DNA of 64,000 bases from Ciona intestinalis (taxonomy: Eukaryota; Chordata; Ascidiacea; Phlebobranchia; Cionidae). The translations under genes and the position numbers were made by a program. The stretch lies in the NCBI RefSeq assembly GCF_000224145.3, contig NC_020166.2:987111-1051110 (forward strand), written 5' to 3'. Each line of letters starts with the position of its first letter. The first letter of the stretch is position 1. Under the pieces are notes generated by a model that worked only from the letters and a program-made list of their open reading frames with translations, was not told the origin of the DNA and did not search any database. Shown here piece by piece: positions 1-11,396 of the stretch.

Positions 1-52
1 TGCCATGAATTTGATCAAAGGTTCATGAAGTTGGACGATTCTCGCATCGAAA

Positions 53-140
53 TTAGACCGTTGTTAATTGTTTAAAACACGATCTGGATATTTGGATACC
101 ACGTGCTAAAGTGTCCCGTCTTCCCCCCACCCTACTATAT
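53..140 (-). mobile_element. MITE fragment
   Basis: ACCGTTGTTAATTGTTTAAA core and one terminal repeat. Confidence 0.75.
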
Positions 141-649
141 CACTTATTTATCCTCGTGTTTCAGGGAAACATTACTTTTAATACAACTTTGTTTATTTCT
201 ATGGCAAGTTATAACATTGGTGCAGTGTATTCTGTAGGCTATACCTACTTATCTGCAATGTAAAGCGACATACTTCAGGCGTTGTTCTGTGTTCAATTCA
301 TCAGCACACCTAATATTTACTGCTCCATGTTTTATGTATAGGGGTAATACGGATCGTTCGCACCACAATCAAAAACAATCATGAATATTTATATCACTTT
401 GGACGCCCCCTAAGGTAGATGGAAGTTTAGGTGCTTATTAGGTTTTCATAAAAAAACAGGACCTACCGCCTCATGCACTCTGCAGAGCTCACTTAACGAT
501 GGACTTTAATGCATTTATGGGAAACCGGTATTTGGTATAAGTACAGGTTGTAACAAGGCAGCCTAAACCCAGTGTCTCTATGTATATACTTGAAAAAAAG
601 GTCGCCGCCGCCGTTTAGGAGTGAGGAAGGGGGAGGGCTACGGTTATAT

Positions 650-848
650 ATAGTAGGTTGGGGCAGATGGAACACCTTTTCAATATATTTTCTTCTCCAA
701 TTTGGTAGTAAACAAACATTTAACGATTTTTTTTTATAAAACTTTGTCCTCGCGGCTCCTATAGACCGTTGTTAATTGTTTAAAACACGATCAGGATATT
801 TGGTTAATATGTGTCAAAGGTATCCCATCTTCCCCCACCCTACTATAA
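650..848 (-). mobile_element. MITE, full length
   Basis: Both inverted ends (GGTTGGGGCAGATGG / CCCATCTTCCCCCACC) and the core. Confidence 0.85.
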
Positions 849-1610
849 TACTGTAAATATATCTTGTTCACTACCAAATAAACGATAAAAAAGAATGTGA
901 ACATGCGCCATCTTACCCAAACTTACTATAAAGTGTTAAATACAGAGTTTGTATGCAAACTCTTCAAAACTCTACTTCTATATCAAACCCGAAGCCCGCA
1001 TTTTGTTTATTCAGTATAACTGGGAATGGTGCTTATAGATTAGCTGGAAAACTAATTTCCCTCATACCCGGATAAGAACACTTAGCCCACGTATCAAAGA
1101 CAATTTGCCGTCTTATGCTCACATCTACTGACAGCTTAAACTAATAATATTCTTTACTTAGAGTGCGCAAGCGTTGGTTAGAAGTTCAACAGCATAACAT
1201 TTACTTTGCACACGCGTGTCGGTAATTTGTTGCAATAAATATGACAAATCTAAATCATAACTTTAATATAGGAATAATTGTTTTTGTCTTTCTGATATGT
1301 GTTTGTGTATACGCCTTGTTAAAGTTCAACTACCCCCACGGTTTTTGCTTTCTTGTATTTAGTATGGCTATAAACGAGGCCTATGGTGACAGTATTTTAG
1401 TTTTGAAAATGGAAAATACGGTCTTTTAATGGTGGCAAAAGTCTCGTGTGTAATAATGTTTTGATAATCTAATTTAATTGTTAATGTTGCAGTGGTGTTT
1501 AAAGTATTTTTCTAGAGTTGCAGCAATATACATGGCCAACGAATCGTAATATACCTTTTACTTCATTAGATGACTAAAGTTACATTATAATAGATTAAGT
1601 AGAAGTATAG

Positions 1611-1705
1611 TATTATGGGGGAAGATGGGATCACGTTAGCACCTAAATTCCATATTTCCTGATGACTTTTAAACAATTAACAACGCTGTTTTAGAGTCCC
1701 TTTTA
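1611..1705 (+). mobile_element. MITE fragment, GTTAGCACC subtype
   Basis: GGGGGAAGATGGGATCACGT then TTAGCACCTAAATTCCATAT. Confidence 0.65.
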
Positions 1706-2152
1706 TGTTTAAAACTGCCAATGGTTAATTCCTACCCCGGCCCGAAGTCTCATTCGCACCCGATTTTAATAACCGTCATCTTATGTATAACAAGTGGCGC
1801 TTACTTTGAATACTTAAGATGTGAAATACTCAAAGATCTCCGTGTTTTATTTGACCAGACCCCTTGTTCTACTCGCACTCACAAACTCATATCTACATCT
1901 GTTTTTTTTTCAAGAGTTTTTTTTTGTATAAAATGACGTCACACATTATAAATGGGCACGTAGCAATGTAAGGAGTTCACTTGACATATTTTTTAAATGA
2001 TGAACGAGTTCTAATGAAGTGTTGGAATCGTAGTGGCGCATACTCTTATGTTAAACTGGGTCGTCATACTTAACGCTGACCTGTATTGAACAACTCTCGC
2101 GGTGCCTCTGTTCTCTGTTCCTGTGAAACGTAGTGGTATATATATATATATA

Positions 2153-2319
2153 TAGTAGGATAGGGGAAGATAGGACACCGATTTTAATATATTTTGTTTT
2201 TCCATTTGGTAGTAAACAAAGAACATTCAAAGAATTATAAAACTGTATCCTCACGACTCCCATAGACCGTTGTTAATTGTTTAAAACACGATCGGCATAT
2301 TTGGATATTATGTGCTAAC
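2153..2319 (-). mobile_element. MITE, one end missing
   Basis: Starts TAGGATAGGGGAAGATAGGA; lacks the distal terminal repeat. Confidence 0.8.
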
Positions 2320-2849
2320 CAAATAACTATCGATCTTAGTAAAACATTGAACCAAATAGTTGTTATTTGAATGTACAATAGCGCTATAATACAATCGAAT
2401 GTCTATAATTAGATGAAACGTCGAAAGGTCCATAGATCGTTCCAAGAGTTGAATGTCAAACGTAATTGCGAAAGGGAAATCAATCGTCGATCTGGACAGT
2501 CGACTGTCTGCATTTGTCTGTAATGCGTTTACATAACACCGGTTTAGCAAGCAGTGCCACATACAGAACAACATGCATACGACCCAATTAAACAGCAAAA
2601 TGCTCTTTAGATAGTAGACTGCACCGAAAGAAGTGTTTTATATTAATAAAACGCATTTTAAACGCGTTGGAGATTTATATATACAGTTGATCTGTTTTGA
2701 TTATAGAAACCTCATAAAAAAAGATTTGTCTTATGGCAAACTTTTGCTATAAGCATGTCTTAACAACTTTTTTTTATGTTATGTTCTTTCGTATTAAACA
2801 TCTTCGCTACCGAAATTGAAGAGACAAATGAAAATGTTTTTTGTTACAG

Positions 2850-3005
2850 AATGCAGTGTCGGGAGGTTCAAGCACGAAGTTGGGAACGTTCCTTGCCAAC
2901 CTTGCCCTGCTAGAAGTTTCAACGTCAACTTCGCTTCTACAATGTGTATGTGTATATCAGGATACTACAGATCACCTGGTGACAGGCCCGATGCTCCATG
3001 CACAA
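2850..3005 (+). CDS. Eph: Upstream Eph exon: EGF-like Cys-rich segment
   Basis: Begins in phase 1 after TTACAG and ends ACA-A before GTAAGT. Encodes a cysteine-spaced segment ([22 protein letters not shown]), collinear with the exon at 29710-29865 of the downstream Eph. Confidence 0.93.
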
Positions 3006-6000
3006 GTAAGTGCGATATATTGGCTGTGGTTATGGGTGGGTTATATAGAACCAATCTATACCGTTGTATAATACTGTTTGTCGTGTGGGTGGTATGAGAC
3101 CAAGTTACGCTGTTAATATATATAGTACTGTGGGGTAAGATGGGTATCGTTAGCGCATACTATCCCATATGGTAGTAATCGCGTATGGCAGTATTGGCTG
3201 TGGTGTCGTGTGGTTAATTTAAGACCATTTCCACTGTAGTATAGAACTGGGGGATTTACGTTTCTTAGCACTCTTATATTACTAATTGGAACACAAAGAA
3301 TGCGTTTAACATTAAGTTGAAAACAATTTTGTGGCCGTAAGACAAAACTTTCAATCAGCTTTGTGTAGCGTTACAAGATTATGATGGAATATGAGCATTT
3401 AATATAAGAGATTAAACACATGGCACAAAAAAACCTTTAAAAGTTTAACTTAACTCCGTATTTTACACCATGCAGTCCCGCAGTAAAATACACCTTCGTT
3501 TATGCCATTTTTTTGACGATTCATGTGTTGTATGATTGGACATAAGAATTCCCAAATCGCACTCTCTGCGGATTTGTCGGTTTTCATATAAATACATTAA
3601 CACAACGATACCGTAGGCATGCGATGTTAAAAGTGTGTCATTACTCCAAAGTGGGGGCAAAGGCCCTCAACTTTCGATCGACCTCTGTCTATGATACGAA
3701 CGAATAATAGCAATTGTGATCGATGCTGCTGGCGCCGAACTCCACTTGGCACAGTCTATCGACCTTATTAGACAGAACATGTTCTAATAATGGCCTAGCT
3801 ACAAGGACTATGATTGCAACGGATTCATGTACTACCACCTTATAGGCTGCAAACAAGTTTAAACTAAAATAATCGACGTGTAATTCGAGTTTGGAGTATT
3901 TAAACATGGTTTATGCGATTCATATGTTTTACTCAAATACAAAACATATTTACAGAATTAAATAACGGTATCTTCACGGCTCTAAAAGAACGTTGTTAAT
4001 TGTTAAAAACAAGGTTGGGAAATACGGGATATTAAGTGCCAACGGTGCCCATCTTACCCCACATAGTAAAATTATACGAAAACTATAAATATACTTTATA
4101 TGCAATGTATTTACTATATGAAGCAAATATAGTTCAAAACATAGTTTACTATAGGACCCTGTTCGCTTGAACTTGCAAGCAATTTCCCTTCCATTCATCC
4201 GTCACTGTTGTTCATTTCCTACCAATAATTAGTTTGCGGGCGACGCTTTTGTTTCACGGCACCGACCTTTTAAAATCGAGCTCAACTTATTTATTGCTGC
4301 ATCAATACAGGCATTACACGTCTCCCTAATTTAAAGAATGTTTATAATTTCTCTTCTGGTATGGCATTGTGGTCATTTATAAACTATAGACGAACTTATT
4401 TGATTTTGGTCGTAAGTTTTAAATATATCTTGCCTTATAGTGATAATTTGGGCCCTCTATAAGTTCATAACAGACGTTTTAAACACGTTATATGGGGCGG
4501 GTTCTGGCGTATAAGGTCAGTTTGAATAATGCGCAAAAAAATACAAATTTTAACTTGGCAGTAAGCATGAGATGTATGAACGTGTCCGTTTTGTGTGTAA
4601 GAAGAACGTCTCGCCTCATTGTACCTAACTATTTGTAAAACATTCAAAAAATAGTTATGTAGTTAAAATTCTCTTAAAAAATAGTTAAATTAGGCAAAAA
4701 ATCCAATAATTTAATCTCCAAATGTTCTTCTTTCTGCCATACGAAAATAAAGTTACATCCAAGAAAAATTATAAACTTCTTGTAACAAAGCTTTCCCTAA
4801 TAGTTTAATCTTTAAATATTATTTTTTTCAGGAACACCTTCCAAACCATCCACATTGGAGTCATCTGTGAACAAAACTTCGGTTAAGCTGACGTGGGTTG
4901 AACCAAGAAAGAGTGGCGGAAGGACTGATATTACATACAGGTGATTTATAAGTGGCTTTGATTGAATAGGTTATGTAAGGATACATATATGTACTCGTAT
5001 TACAAACTCGGGATAAATATGTTTATGAATACATTATGTGTGTTTATGTATAGGAAGATTTCATGATATAACTCGACAGTGAGCATGAGGTGTAAAAGTA
5101 CACTTTGGGTGTTGGGTGTATATAAGAAGACACTTAGGTTGTTGTTCGACAATGAGCACGAGCTGTTTAAACACCGTGCGTGTCTAACTGCCTGCTGTAA
5201 AAAGACAGTTATGTTTTAACTTGACAGTGAGCACGAGCTATATAAATACACTATGCATGTTTGGTATATATGGAGTTTGTACAACCACCAACAATATTTA
5301 AATCTTATAATTATTCTAGTGTAACATGCGAACGATGTGACGCCACATACACATTATGCTCACGTTGTGGGGAAGGCGCTGACTTCATTCCAGGAAGAAC
5401 TCGACTCACAAAGGGGTCGCTGTTGGTTCGAGACCTTGCCCCGCACACTGATTACAAATTCAAAGTAAGAACAACTTCATGTGCAAACTTACAAACTTTG
5501 TAACTCATAAGCTGGAACAAGGTGTACGGACACCAGTGTTTCATAAGAATAAATGACATCATATATAGTATAAAGATAAATTACATTTTTTCTTAATTGA
5601 AAACTTCAAAAACCGTTTTTATTTTAGACACTACCTATTAAAGTTTTTATATGATCATCAACGTACTAATTATATATAAGATTAAACCCTATGAAGTTGC
5701 TACTATAAGTTTATATGGCACTTGGTGTATTTTAACTTTATTTAAACATTACTTCTGTAGGTTTACTCATTCAACGGGGTATCAGGTGTGAGCGGGTTAC
5801 GACCTGCATTTGCTGAGATTCGTATTCGAACCAACCAAGCTGGTAGGTTATACATAGCAACTTAACGTTATGGAATATCATATGCAATCGAAAGGCTTTA
5901 GTGCATCATAATATTAAAATGACGAGGGTCAAGTTACCGATAAAATGACATACGCTGTAAATGTATCTCATATTATAAAACTAAGATTTTATAAATTAAT

Positions 6001-9000
6001 CATGGGTGCTTTGGTTTACCAAAGGGGCATCTTAACTACAAAAAACTACATTTTCCTTTGTAGTGTAATAAGAAAGAGTTTATCGAGATACATTATAATA
6101 CGCTGGGTACACAACGTAGTTTGAATATCAAGGCGCTAAACACGGGATTATAGATTAGACATTTGATAATATAGAAAGTATATATGTCTGTGTTTTGCTT
6201 CGTTCGAATTTTATGTTTATTCTGCCCTGACAAGCGCCTATAGTCGCAATAGGTCGCATACGAAATCCCTGTGTGGCCGCAATTATATACCTTATTGTGT
6301 AAGTCAAGTCGCAAAGGATTTAAAACTCTTTATGAATACCGGGATTACGTGTGTCGTTCATAGACGTCTGGATAGGAAATGTAGGAAATACAAATTGGTT
6401 TGGAAATTCTGTGTTTATTATTCTTCGCGATATTAGTTTTCACAGCCAACAATGGCTTTTGTGTTCAACTTTCAATTCCGATGAATAATATTGTGTCTAT
6501 TGTTCTGACGTAATTACTTCTCCACAGCGCCATCTGCCGTCCAACCTGTGCGAGTGGTTATGGCGACATCTGCAGAAGTTTTGCTCCAATGGAGCCCACC
6601 TCGTTACAGCAGCAATCCTATATTAGACTACCAGATTCAATATAGCAGCATACATGGCCTCTTTACAAACGTGACAACCAAAACAACTTACAAGCTCTCC
6701 AATCTTTCACCATCAACATCCTATATTGTACAGGTACGCCAGGAATTTTGCTTTCTAATATAACACCATACGATCAGTTTTTTATAGAAAATGAAAAGTA
6801 AAACGTAATCATTTACCTTTAAATAAAAAAAAACATTAGTCGATCGATAGGATACAATAGAAAATACTCTAAACCAGGCATCCCCAAACTTTTTGCTCGC
6901 GACCCCTTATAATCTCCAAATTTTCCGCGATCCCTTACAGTTAATGGTATAATATACGCAATACTTTGTATAAAATTGGTGAACTCTCGGTCACTCCTAA
7001 AGTGCAAAGATCAGCTCTTCACCATCAAATGTATAAGCATGGCACCAAGTAATCTGTATACACTTAAACTATAGGGAAATTTTACCCACATTTCCGACTC
7101 CAATCTGCCATTAAGCAGTTATATAAATGCATATCATACATACGTTGATGCTATCATATGTTTAAACTCCCTACCCTTTATAACTTTCATATAACCAGCC
7201 CTGCTTTAATGTTTAGGTTCGAGCACGCAGTAAAGTCGGTTACGGCCTTTACAGCAGGGCTTCTGCTTTCCGCACGAAACCAGTGAAGTCATCAACCGCA
7301 CACTATGTTCTAACCAATCCCCATGGAGCATCTGTGGATATTGATGGTGGAAACGATAACATGGTTCATGATACGACAGTTAAACCTTCAAGCAACCATA
7401 ACCGTTTAGTTGTGGCGGTTTGTGTGGCTTGCTCGTTTTTAGTGATCACACTTTGTGCGTTGCTTATTCTATGCGGGCGAAGAAACCGGTATGCGAAAGC
7501 TGTTGAATCGGATTTAGAGAAATACCCGGGATTTATTAACAGTTCAGGTAAAGAACTCTACAATCATCGTTTGGTTAAAACTTAGACGCAGATAATTATA
7601 AACTGCATAGCCCATACATGTTTAAAAATAAATTATATTTACGATATAGACGCCTGCAGATTGTGGCTCCTTTGAGCGCAATGTTAATCAGTTTCGTAAA
7701 TAAAAAGCAAATTTGGTTATATATTGCAATATTTGCCTTCGCTTTAATATAACACAACATGTTAAGAACATTTCACTAACGCTTGCCTCAATCAGAAACG
7801 GGCACATGGAAAATACAAGTAAAAAATTCCTATTTTTTTTATTTTTATTTAAAACTGCTTATTTTTCGGGCTGTACCACTGCATAAATCCATATAGAAAA
7901 ACACCACATTAAGTTATGTATGTTTCCAGTTGATCTACTCAGCACACGAACATACGTCGACCCAAGCACCTACGAAGATCCTTACAATGCTGTGAAGGAA
8001 TTTGCGAAAGAAATTGATTTTAAACTGGTGAACATTGAACAAGTTATTGGCCGAGGTAAGTTTTAACTTTCTTATCTTATAGTTACTATGGTATCTATAA
8101 ATATATATTTTTTTAAAAATATCTATAGATACATTTTTAAAATGCATGTCACTGTGGGCTTGTTTTTGACCAGAAACTTGACGGTTATTACTTCAAAACA
8201 GCAGTTTCGTTTGGGAAATCCAATTTTCCACACATATAACGATCAATCACGAAGTTGGGCGTTTATTACCCGTCAGCGGACCGAGGAACACCCAAGTTAT
8301 AACGATTTACGCTGCCCTACCACGGGAAGACAAATAAACGAATTATATACAAGTTTGCGAGAATAGACAAATTACATTCATTCATTCCCCGTTCGTTATT
8401 GGTTCCATAGGAGAGTTCGGCGAAGTATGCAAAGGCACTTTCTTCAACAAGTGTGTCGCAATCAAGACGTTAAAAGTTGGTTACAATACTCAAGAAAGGT
8501 CCGACTTCCTTGGCGAGGCTTCGATCATGGGGCAGTTCGATCATCCGAATGTCATCAGGTTGGAAGGAGTTGTCACTAAAAGTCGACCCTTGATGATAAT
8601 AACAGAGTTTATGGAGAATGGATCACTGGACGCGTTTCTAAGGGTTAGTGTTAAGTTAAATCGGTTATTACTTAAGTGTATACTATTGCATCCTACAAAA
8701 CTGCCCGTATTACCCAAAAAATGGTGTGAAATTGCTGTCCAGGAATTGCCATACAAATTAGTTTGGTCAGCTATATAAAAAGCAGTATACATACAAAATA
8801 GGCACTTAACATTCGTGGTAACTCGTAAACAGGCAGAATGTATGTGAAACAAAACACAAGTGTTATTACAGCTACCGTTGCCCCTGCCGCGTCAGGATTA
8901 GTATATAACATTCATTCATTCAATCACATTTATCTGTTTAGAACCAAGAAGGAAAGATACCTTCAGCGCAACTAACCGAGATGTTGCTGAGCATTGCACA

Positions 9001-11396
9001 GGGAATGGAATATCTTTCGAATATGGGTTACGTACATAGAGACCTGGCTGCCAGGAATATACTGGTCAACTCAAACCTGGTGTGCAAAGTCTCAGATTTT
9101 GGACTCAGTCGAGTTTTGGAGCAACTGGAAGAAGACGACGTGGCTATGTATACGACAAGGGTGAGTTAGAGTTATGATAGGATGGGGAAAAATGGGAAAT
9201 CGTTTTATTCTGTTTTTCGTCCCATTTGGTAGTAGATAAAGAATATTCAAAGAAATATAAAACCGTATCCTCACGATTACCATAGACCGTTGTTAAATGT
9301 TTGAAACGAGATCAAGATGCCACACAACATTGGCGTATGTGTCCTTGGGCAAGACACTTAACGGCAATTGCTCCAACCCAGTGGTCACTAATGGGTTGTC
9401 TAAATTATCAGCCATACATAAAAAAAAGAAAAAAAAAACAAAAAAAAAAATAATTACCCACAAAGTAACATTCATGGTAACTCGTAAGCTGGCACGAGGT
9501 GTTAAACCCGTGTGATAACGACTGTCGTTTTCCGGCCACGCGAGGATAAAGTAAGTTACATTCATTCATTCATTCATTCATTCAATGTATTATAATATAT
9601 TTTGAAAGCTTTTGTAAAAAGTAATGTATCAGTTAATGTAAATGTTTAGGCATAAGTATCCGTCAATACACCAACGTTAATCGTATGCATTGTAGGGCGG
9701 CATGATCCCAATAAGATGGACTTCCCCAGAAGCGATAACGATGCGAACGTTTAGTACTTCTAGTGATGTTTGGAGCTTTGGGATCGTAATGTGGGAAGTG
9801 ATGTCTTTCGGGGAACGGCCTTACTGGGAAATGTCGAACCAAGACGTAAGTTGACTTTAGAATTATAAATAAAAAATGCTTACAGCTTTAAATTTCGTCA
9901 AATTTGAGTCTTGGTCTAGCTTATATACACCTAAAGAGTATATTTGCTATAAATGTTTAATACATGAAACTCTTTATAAGACTCCCATGGACCGTTGTAA
10001 ATTGTTTAAAACACGATCAGGATATTTGGATATTATGTGCTAAAGGTGTCCCATCTTACCCCACAGTATATAAGTCGTGAAAATTAGTAGTAAAATACAA
10101 AATTAGCTCATTAAAATCCGAACGTTTCATTCGTCATATATTACTGCACAGGTCGTTCAATTCGTCGATAGCGGTTACCGCCTCCCGCCCCCTTGTTACT
10201 GCCCTCGTATAATACATTCAGTCATGCTTGAATGCTGGAAACGGGACCGAACGCAACGACCAAACTTCAGTCACTTGGTGACGCTGTTGGACAGGTTTCT
10301 GTTGGAAGCAGACTGCCTCACAGACACGATAAACAACAGGTAATAAACCACATTCTGGTGTATATGCTATTGTGATATAATATAATAATTCCTTGCCTTC
10401 GTATACCTCTGTCAACTATTTATTAACACGCGTTAATAAATTGTCATATTCAAACCGTTATACACGGGTATTTTGCTTCATATACCTCGTGTCTACAAAT
10501 ACGAGTTACTGCGTATCTTACTTTGTGACTGTTATTTTTTGGCTGTATATTTGGACAAATAATACAACACACAAGCTCATATAAACGCTATTATCTTTCC
10601 ATTTCTGATTAGTTTGCTTTATTTCTAGACCATTTCGAGATCAGGACGATTGCATTCCTGAGATGTTGGATCTGTCTTCCCTTGGTCAATGGTTAGAGCA
10701 GATGCATATGCTTAAATATAAACAAACCATGATGAGACATGGGTGCGTGACTGCTGAGCAAATCATTAGATTAACAGCTAGGTGAGTTGGGTTTTAGATC
10801 GTTGTTCTGTATATCTGGCATAAGGTCCACAGTAGTCTGTAATAACATTATTTGATTAGTGTTTGGTGTGGCTTAGTCAGGTATAGTCGCTAATATAGTA
10901 GGGTGGGAGAAGATGGGACACTATTCCATTCCATTTTATCGTCCCATTTGGTAGTAAACAAAGAACATTTAAAGAATTATAAAACCGTATCCTCAGGAAT
11001 CACATAGACCGTTGTTAATTGTTTGAAACACGATCAGGATATTTGGATATTATGTGCTAAAGGTGTCCCATCTTTTCCCACAGTACTGTAATATAGTATT
11101 TGTCAGAAAGGTATAACGTTGTTATATGTATATACTCAGGTCTGTTTATTGTAAGTGTGAAAGAAATCGTCAGTCGTTTGTTTATGTGATCTTAGAGGGC
11201 CATGTCTTTCACCGCTATAAAATAACAGTATTGGATCGTTTTGACGTCTTTTTCCATTTAACCCCCTTGTTTTTCTTTTAGCGGTCTTGCTCACATGGGT
11301 TTTAGTGATATGAATGACGTCAACACAGTATTACGTGAAGCTGACCTCTTACGTCAAAAAATCGAGGAAGTCGGTAACGTTGGTGTTGCTGTGTGA
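2850..11396 (+). CDS. Eph: Eph receptor tyrosine kinase, upstream copy (3' part)
   Basis: Transmembrane receptor for ephrins with intracellular tyrosine kinase activity. Thirteen exons are visible: 2850-3005, 4832-4940, 5320-5464, 5761-5842, 6528-6733, 7217-7547, 7930-8055, 8411-8643, 8942-9160, 9696-9845, 10152-10339, 10629-10781 and 11282-11396. All have GT..AG borders and consistent phases and sum to 737 codons plus TGA. Order of domains: end of the Cys-rich EGF-like region, two fibronectin III repeats, transmembrane helix, juxtamembrane segment with [12 protein letters not shown], kinase (GRGEFG loop, [15 protein letters not shown]), SAM domain, and C-terminus GVAV, a class II PDZ-ligand pattern. 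All catalytic residues looked for are present, so it should be an active kinase. The kinase-SAM linker is short. The signal peptide and ephrin-binding domain are not in the window; I searched 1-2849 and found no matching exon. Which numbered Ciona Eph this is cannot be decided here. Confidence 0.95.
3122..3180 (+). mobile_element. MITE end fragment
   Basis: TAGTACTGTGGGGTAAGATG terminal repeat only. Confidence 0.6.
3940..4068 (-). mobile_element. MITE fragment
   Basis: Core plus CCCATCTTACCCCAC end. Confidence 0.65.
4832..4940 (+). CDS. Eph: Upstream Eph exon: first FN3, part 1
   Basis: Starts [11 protein letters not shown] and ends GGRTDITYR, the typical opening strands of the first Eph fibronectin III repeat. 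Acceptor TTTTTTTCAG, donor GTGATT. Confidence 0.94.
5066..5272 (-). repeat. 71-bp tandem repeat cluster
   Basis: About three diverged units with CTCGACAGTGAGCATGAGGT, just before the exon at 5320. Confidence 0.7.
5320..5464 (+). CDS. Eph: Upstream Eph exon: first FN3, part 2
   Basis: Encodes [37 protein letters not shown], with the Eph-specific CxxC pairs in the first FN3 repeat. Acceptor TATTCTAG, donor GTAAGA. Confidence 0.94.
5761..5842 (+). CDS. Eph: Upstream Eph exon: end of first FN3
   Basis: Encodes [18 protein letters not shown], the last strands of FN3-1 (NGVS and TNQA are family hallmarks). Ends in phase 1 before GTAGGT. Confidence 0.93.
6528..6733 (+). CDS. Eph: Upstream Eph exon: second FN3
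   Basis: Encodes [38 protein letters not shown], the second fibronectin III repeat. Phase 0 end before GTACGC. Confidence 0.94.
6875..6990. mobile_element. hAT-like terminal fragment
   Basis: CCAGGCATCCCCAAACTTTT and GCTCGCGACCCCTTA resemble one hAT-family terminus; no matching second end found. Confidence 0.35.
7217..7547 (+). CDS. Eph: Upstream Eph exon: FN3 end, transmembrane helix
   Basis: [13 protein letters not shown] closes FN3-2, followed by a linker and one hydrophobic helix ([20 protein letters not shown]) with the basic stop-transfer GRRNR. The exon continues to ..FINSS and ends phase 1 before GTAAAG. Reading through the donor gives an in-frame stop at 7583-7585. Confidence 0.92.
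7930..8055 (+). CDS. Eph: Upstream Eph exon: juxtamembrane
   Basis: Encodes the conserved juxtamembrane tyrosine motif ([11 protein letters not shown]) and the beginning of the kinase lobe (EQVIGRG). In Eph receptors these tyrosines are phosphorylated to relieve autoinhibition and recruit SH2 proteins. Confidence 0.95.
8411..8643 (+). CDS. Eph: Upstream Eph exon: kinase N-lobe
   Basis: Glycine loop GRGEFGEV, VAIK lysine, and [19 protein letters not shown] through [10 protein letters not shown]. The loop between beta 2 and beta 3 is several residues shorter than in the downstream Eph. The 3' part (8503 on) and the first bases of the intron are nearly identical to 38240 on. Confidence 0.96.
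8806..8928 (+). mobile_element. Composite SINE 3' fragment
   Basis: ATTCGTGGTAACTCGTAAAC through an (ATTC)n tail that ends 14 bp before the acceptor of the kinase exon at 8942. Confidence 0.6.
8942..9160 (+). CDS. Eph: Upstream Eph exon: kinase catalytic loop
   Basis: Contains [10 protein letters not shown] and VSDFGLSR. The activation segment [17 protein letters not shown] is about three residues longer than in the downstream Eph. Confidence 0.96.
9168..9318 (-). mobile_element. MITE, truncated by SINE
   Basis: Left end at ATAGGATGGGGAAAAATGGG; sequence stops inside the core where the SINE begins. Confidence 0.8.
9319..9587 (+). mobile_element. tRNA-like composite SINE, 5'-truncated
   Basis: Contains GGGCAAGACACTTAACGGCA, the CCCAGTGGTCACTAATGGGT block, an A-rich stretch, the 3' domain with ACTCGTAAGCTGGCACGAGG and an (ATTC)n tail. 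Abuts a truncated MITE. Confidence 0.85.
9696..9845 (+). CDS. Eph: Upstream Eph exon: kinase C-lobe
   Basis: [37 protein letters not shown], the substrate-binding and C-lobe helices. Acceptor TTGTAG, donor GTAAGT. Confidence 0.96.
9950..10072 (-). mobile_element. MITE fragment
   Basis: Core and CCCATCTTACCCCACAGTA end. Confidence 0.75.
10152..10339 (+). CDS. Eph: Upstream Eph exon: kinase end
   Basis: [33 protein letters not shown], ending the kinase fold. The usual MDCP motif is replaced by CYCP. Phase 2 end. Confidence 0.94.
10629..10781 (+). CDS. Eph: Upstream Eph exon: SAM domain, part 1
   Basis: Short linker, then [34 protein letters not shown], the first helices of the sterile alpha motif. 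Confidence 0.92.
10892..11092 (-). mobile_element. MITE, full length
   Basis: TATAGTAGGGTGGGAGAAGA to CCACAGTACTGTA, between the two SAM exons. Confidence 0.87.
11282..11396 (+). CDS. Eph: Upstream Eph exon: SAM end and C-terminus
   Basis: [23 protein letters not shown] completes the SAM domain; the protein ends GVAV and TGA, fitting a class II PDZ ligand. Confidence 0.92.

Larger units (their letters stand above)
1..2849 (+). other. Intron of the upstream Eph (5' side)
   Basis: Apart from four MITE pieces, a (TA)n at about 2141-2156 and AT-rich DNA, I see no exon; the missing Cys-rich and ephrin-binding exons were looked for. Confidence 0.65.

Noticed and set aside
1241..1429. 62-codon frame with a hydrophobic stretch, considered as an Eph or signal exon
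   Set aside because: No flanking splice signals in suitable phase, no Eph similarity, and it lies upstream of mid-receptor exons.
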